A stretch of DNA of 64,000 nt from Dendrolimus kikuchii. Lineage: Eukaryota; Arthropoda; Insecta; Lepidoptera; Lasiocampidae. Location: contig CM034407.1 in assembly GCA_019925095.2 (NCBI GenBank), forward strand, positions 17,180,710-17,244,709, in the 5' to 3' direction. Positions within the stretch are counted from its first letter, which is position 1. Every line of letters begins with the position of its first letter. The notes beneath the pieces were generated by a model. The model saw only the letters and a program-made list of their open reading frames with translations, did no database searches and was not told the DNA's origin. Both the position numbers and the translations under genes were made by a program. Below are positions 61,893-64,000 of the stretch, one piece after another.

Positions 61893-62987
61893 TATTACTG
61901 TGATTCTTGCAATTCACGAAGACGAGTAGGCTTTACTTGTAGTATACAAGTATCTGCCAGAGGAGGATGCTCTGGTGTCGAAGGGCTTCTATTGACCTAT
62001 GATTGCAGAGGTGCATGATACGGGTGGTCCCTTGGAGAAGGTTTACCACCAACGAATAGTGCCGGCGAAAGGACGGCGTGTCGTGTTCTGCGCGCGCTCT
62101 TCTTTCCTGCCGTGAGGCGAGTTGCAAACCGCCCCATGTTGAATTTGTGATAGACGATATTTTACGCAGTGGATATAGCCCTCGGGACTATCGCCAGTGG
62201 GGGCACGCAGAGTTGGTAGAGTTTCCTTCGTCGCCTAGACCTACCGTAAAGGAAGAAACATCGATTTTTGTGAGTATCCCCATCGTATGTAATAGTTTCT
62301 TCTAGAGTGCTAGTTCTACAACAAAGTAGCGATTCCCACAGGCTCCTGCCGCGCATCCCCCGCAGTAAGCAGTCCTCAATCGGATTTCCCCTCGCTGAGA
62401 AAAACGTACTGTTAGTCCCGAGCATTTATATGTTTAAAAAAAAACATTTTTGGCTATTAGGACCCCTTTTATTTTAGTAGTATGAATAATAAGTGACTAG
62501 GAGTCTCAATATACGGGACCTCAAAGGTCTACCGGACCGATATGGTATTAGTTTAGGCAATCCAGCCGGCAGGCATAAACCAGGTCCGTAGCTTTAGAGC
62601 TGTGGCTAATAACCAAGAGAACTTTATGAATTTGGAAAAAGATTTGGTATTTATAGGCAATTACTGCTGATCGACATTTTGGAAACCGATTTTTAATTAA
62701 CTGTTCGACTCAGCAATAAGTGCGTACCGAATAGGGTTGTAACAGTACGTACCTTTGTGTGCATGAGATTAAAAGCGGGTATTATTGGACAACATTTGCA
62801 ACTGATCATCGTTCCGTCAGATACGCACGCTATCGCAATGTGTATGTGCCATTGTACAATTAAATCTTGCTGGTCTTCGAGGACTGCAAGAACTACTTAC
62901 TATAAGATACAATATTACTTTGCAAAACATGTGGTTTTCAAGTTTACAAACTCGTCACCGATTAAAATTCATTATTTAAAGTTATAA
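61893..62987. other. Unassigned; GC-richer 61920-62420
   Basis: The GC-richer part contains short open frames on both strands (for example TRIMHLCNHRSIEALRHQ on minus) but no motif I can name. 62420-62987 is AT-rich. Confidence 0.35.
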
Positions 62988-63159
62988 GTGTACTAGCAGA
63001 AGGTGATGTCAGGAGCCTTAAGAACAGACGAGCGTGCATGACAAGAGTTATGAAAGTCAAAGAAGCAAGTGAGGTGTGTAAGAATAGGCCTGAATGGCGC
63101 TCTGTTGTTCGTGCCTACCCCGCAAGGGAACTAGCGTGAAGTTATTTATATATGTATGT
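62988..63159 (+). mobile_element. LINE-B with 9-bp target duplication
   Basis: AAGTTATAA at 62979-62987 and 63160-63168. Starts TGTACTAGCAGAAGGTGATG... in the VLAEGDVRS codons and ends with the ATGT tail. Confidence 0.9.
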
Positions 63160-63434
63160 AAGTTATAATATTCCAAAAATAAATATAACAATATTTAAGC
63201 GATGCTTACATTCGAGTAATTTGTACTCAAAATATCGCTGGCCATATTCTCGCATCGCTTTCAGTGTCATACATAACATAATAGCCCGAGTAGAAATATA
63301 ATAATTGTATGCAAACTAGCTGAAGCTACAAAGTTATGGTAAAAGGTACACAACTGACCTCCAGACATCTTTTACTTCAATAATGTATATACTTACTCAG
63401 TTTTATTAATATGGTGCGTCACATTAAGTATTCT

Positions 63435-63640
63435 TCATTTCTCATATACTGAAAGTATACTTGGAGTTGCGTGATCACAGTGATGAAAACAAAACTTTTC
63501 GTCCTTCGGATTTTGCATACTGCCAATTTTTTTTTACTATTCGAATCATAGATAATACAACTTTTTTTACAGCCGCTGTTAAATCGCGGCATAAATTGTA
63601 ATAAAAGATATCAACAATTTTGGAACATCATTTTATACTT
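63435..63640 (-). repeat. Rep-F
   Basis: Reverse complement of 58945-59150 with scattered differences: GTTGATATCTTTTATTACAA and CGAAGGACGAAAAGTTTTG. Confidence 0.65.
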
Positions 63641-63680
63641 AGGGCCGCTTGCATAATGTTGCTTAAATGTATTTAAGAAA

Positions 63681-63777
63681 CACAAAACGTATTTAACACC
63701 CTTAAATACAATTAGCGTCTTGCACTACGCAAAATTTGCCGTTAAATACGTTTAAAAAACTGTCAATACGTTTTGTG
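63681..63777. repeat. Foldback segment
   Basis: CACAAAACGTATT (63681-63693) and AATACGTTTTGTG (63765-63777) are a perfect 13-bp inverted repeat. Further TTAAATACGTTTAA-like words lie between. MITE-like; ends not defined. Confidence 0.6.
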
Positions 63778-63852
63778 TAAAACATATTTAGGCAGTTTAA
63801 GATAAGCAGTTTCTTCAGTGACAATAATACTGTCTAGTGACAGATGGCGGCT

Positions 63853-64000
63853 GGCCCGTAGTTATCACGTCCAGCCATGGCGTCAGGTAATTTGTTATAT
63901 TCTATATCCTTCCAGCTCACACCTCTGAATCAGAAATTCTTAAATGCTCTTTGAAAATCATCTCTATAGACAGCGAGATATGAAAGGGTTAGATTATGGA
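63853..64000. repeat. Rep-G, running off the window
   Basis: Same start point (GGCCCGTAGTTATCACGT) as 52932 and collinear to the window edge. Confidence 0.65.

Overview
This is AT-rich, intron-poor-looking eukaryotic DNA that consists almost entirely of transposable-element remains. It looks lepidopteran (moth or butterfly). I infer this from repeat types I recognise as common in that order: RTE-like LINE 3' ends finishing in (ATGT)n, Jockey/CR1-type LINE tails with a small conserved hairpin, Helitrons ending in a hairpin plus CTAG|T, a Penelope-like element, and tRNA-headed SINEs. I found no intact host gene, rRNA, tRNA or CRISPR. Every longer open reading frame is a LINE or Penelope fragment, a microsatellite, or a chance frame through a SINE. 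The one candidate host exon is a 30-codon stretch at 42600-42690.

Repeat families, with labels used only here. SINE-A: about 315 bp, constant 5' end ATCCGTGCAGG, tail GCAATAAAA, close to 30 copies. SINE-D and SINE-N: tRNA-like heads with A and B boxes. LINE-B: RTE-like, YVDD reverse transcriptase, 3' end GGCGTGAAGTTATGTATGT, 15 pieces. LINE-C: 3' UTR hairpin ATCGCTTTTAGCGAT. LINE-H: a second Jockey/CR1-like family. LINE-Q and other RTE-like fragments. LINE-M: a conserved C-terminal module with VETPGPWGPEA. PLE: Penelope-like. LTR-E: solo LTRs with 4-bp target duplications. Hel-1/2/3: non-autonomous Helitrons. Other dispersed repeats of unknown type are called Rep-F, G, J, O, P and S.

Layout. 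1-9 kb: SINEs, an inverted Helitron/SINE duplication, a solo LTR and a foldback element with a Helitron inside. 10-13 kb: a Penelope GIY-YIG endonuclease fragment, a hAT-type element inside a SINE and a TTAA-flanked piggyBac-like MITE. 14-24 kb: tandem foldbacks, a second solo LTR, another hAT-type element and a three-level nest at 20.7-21.6 kb. 24.8-25.5 kb: the longest LINE-B piece. 26.6-29.7 kb: a twice-interrupted solo LTR and a mosaic of at least four retroelements. 30-53 kb: more of the same, including an inverted Penelope junction at 50.2 kb. 53.6-55.7 kb: a Helitron carrying a 1.3-kb GGTAGTTTT/GGTAGTTGT minisatellite. 55.9-57.3 kb: a 165-bp satellite followed by LINE-M. 57-64 kb: scattered SINE, LINE and Helitron remnants.

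The genes do not work together in any pathway. What the window records is the order of insertions. Many of these can be read directly from target-site duplications and from uninterrupted paralogous copies elsewhere in the same window.
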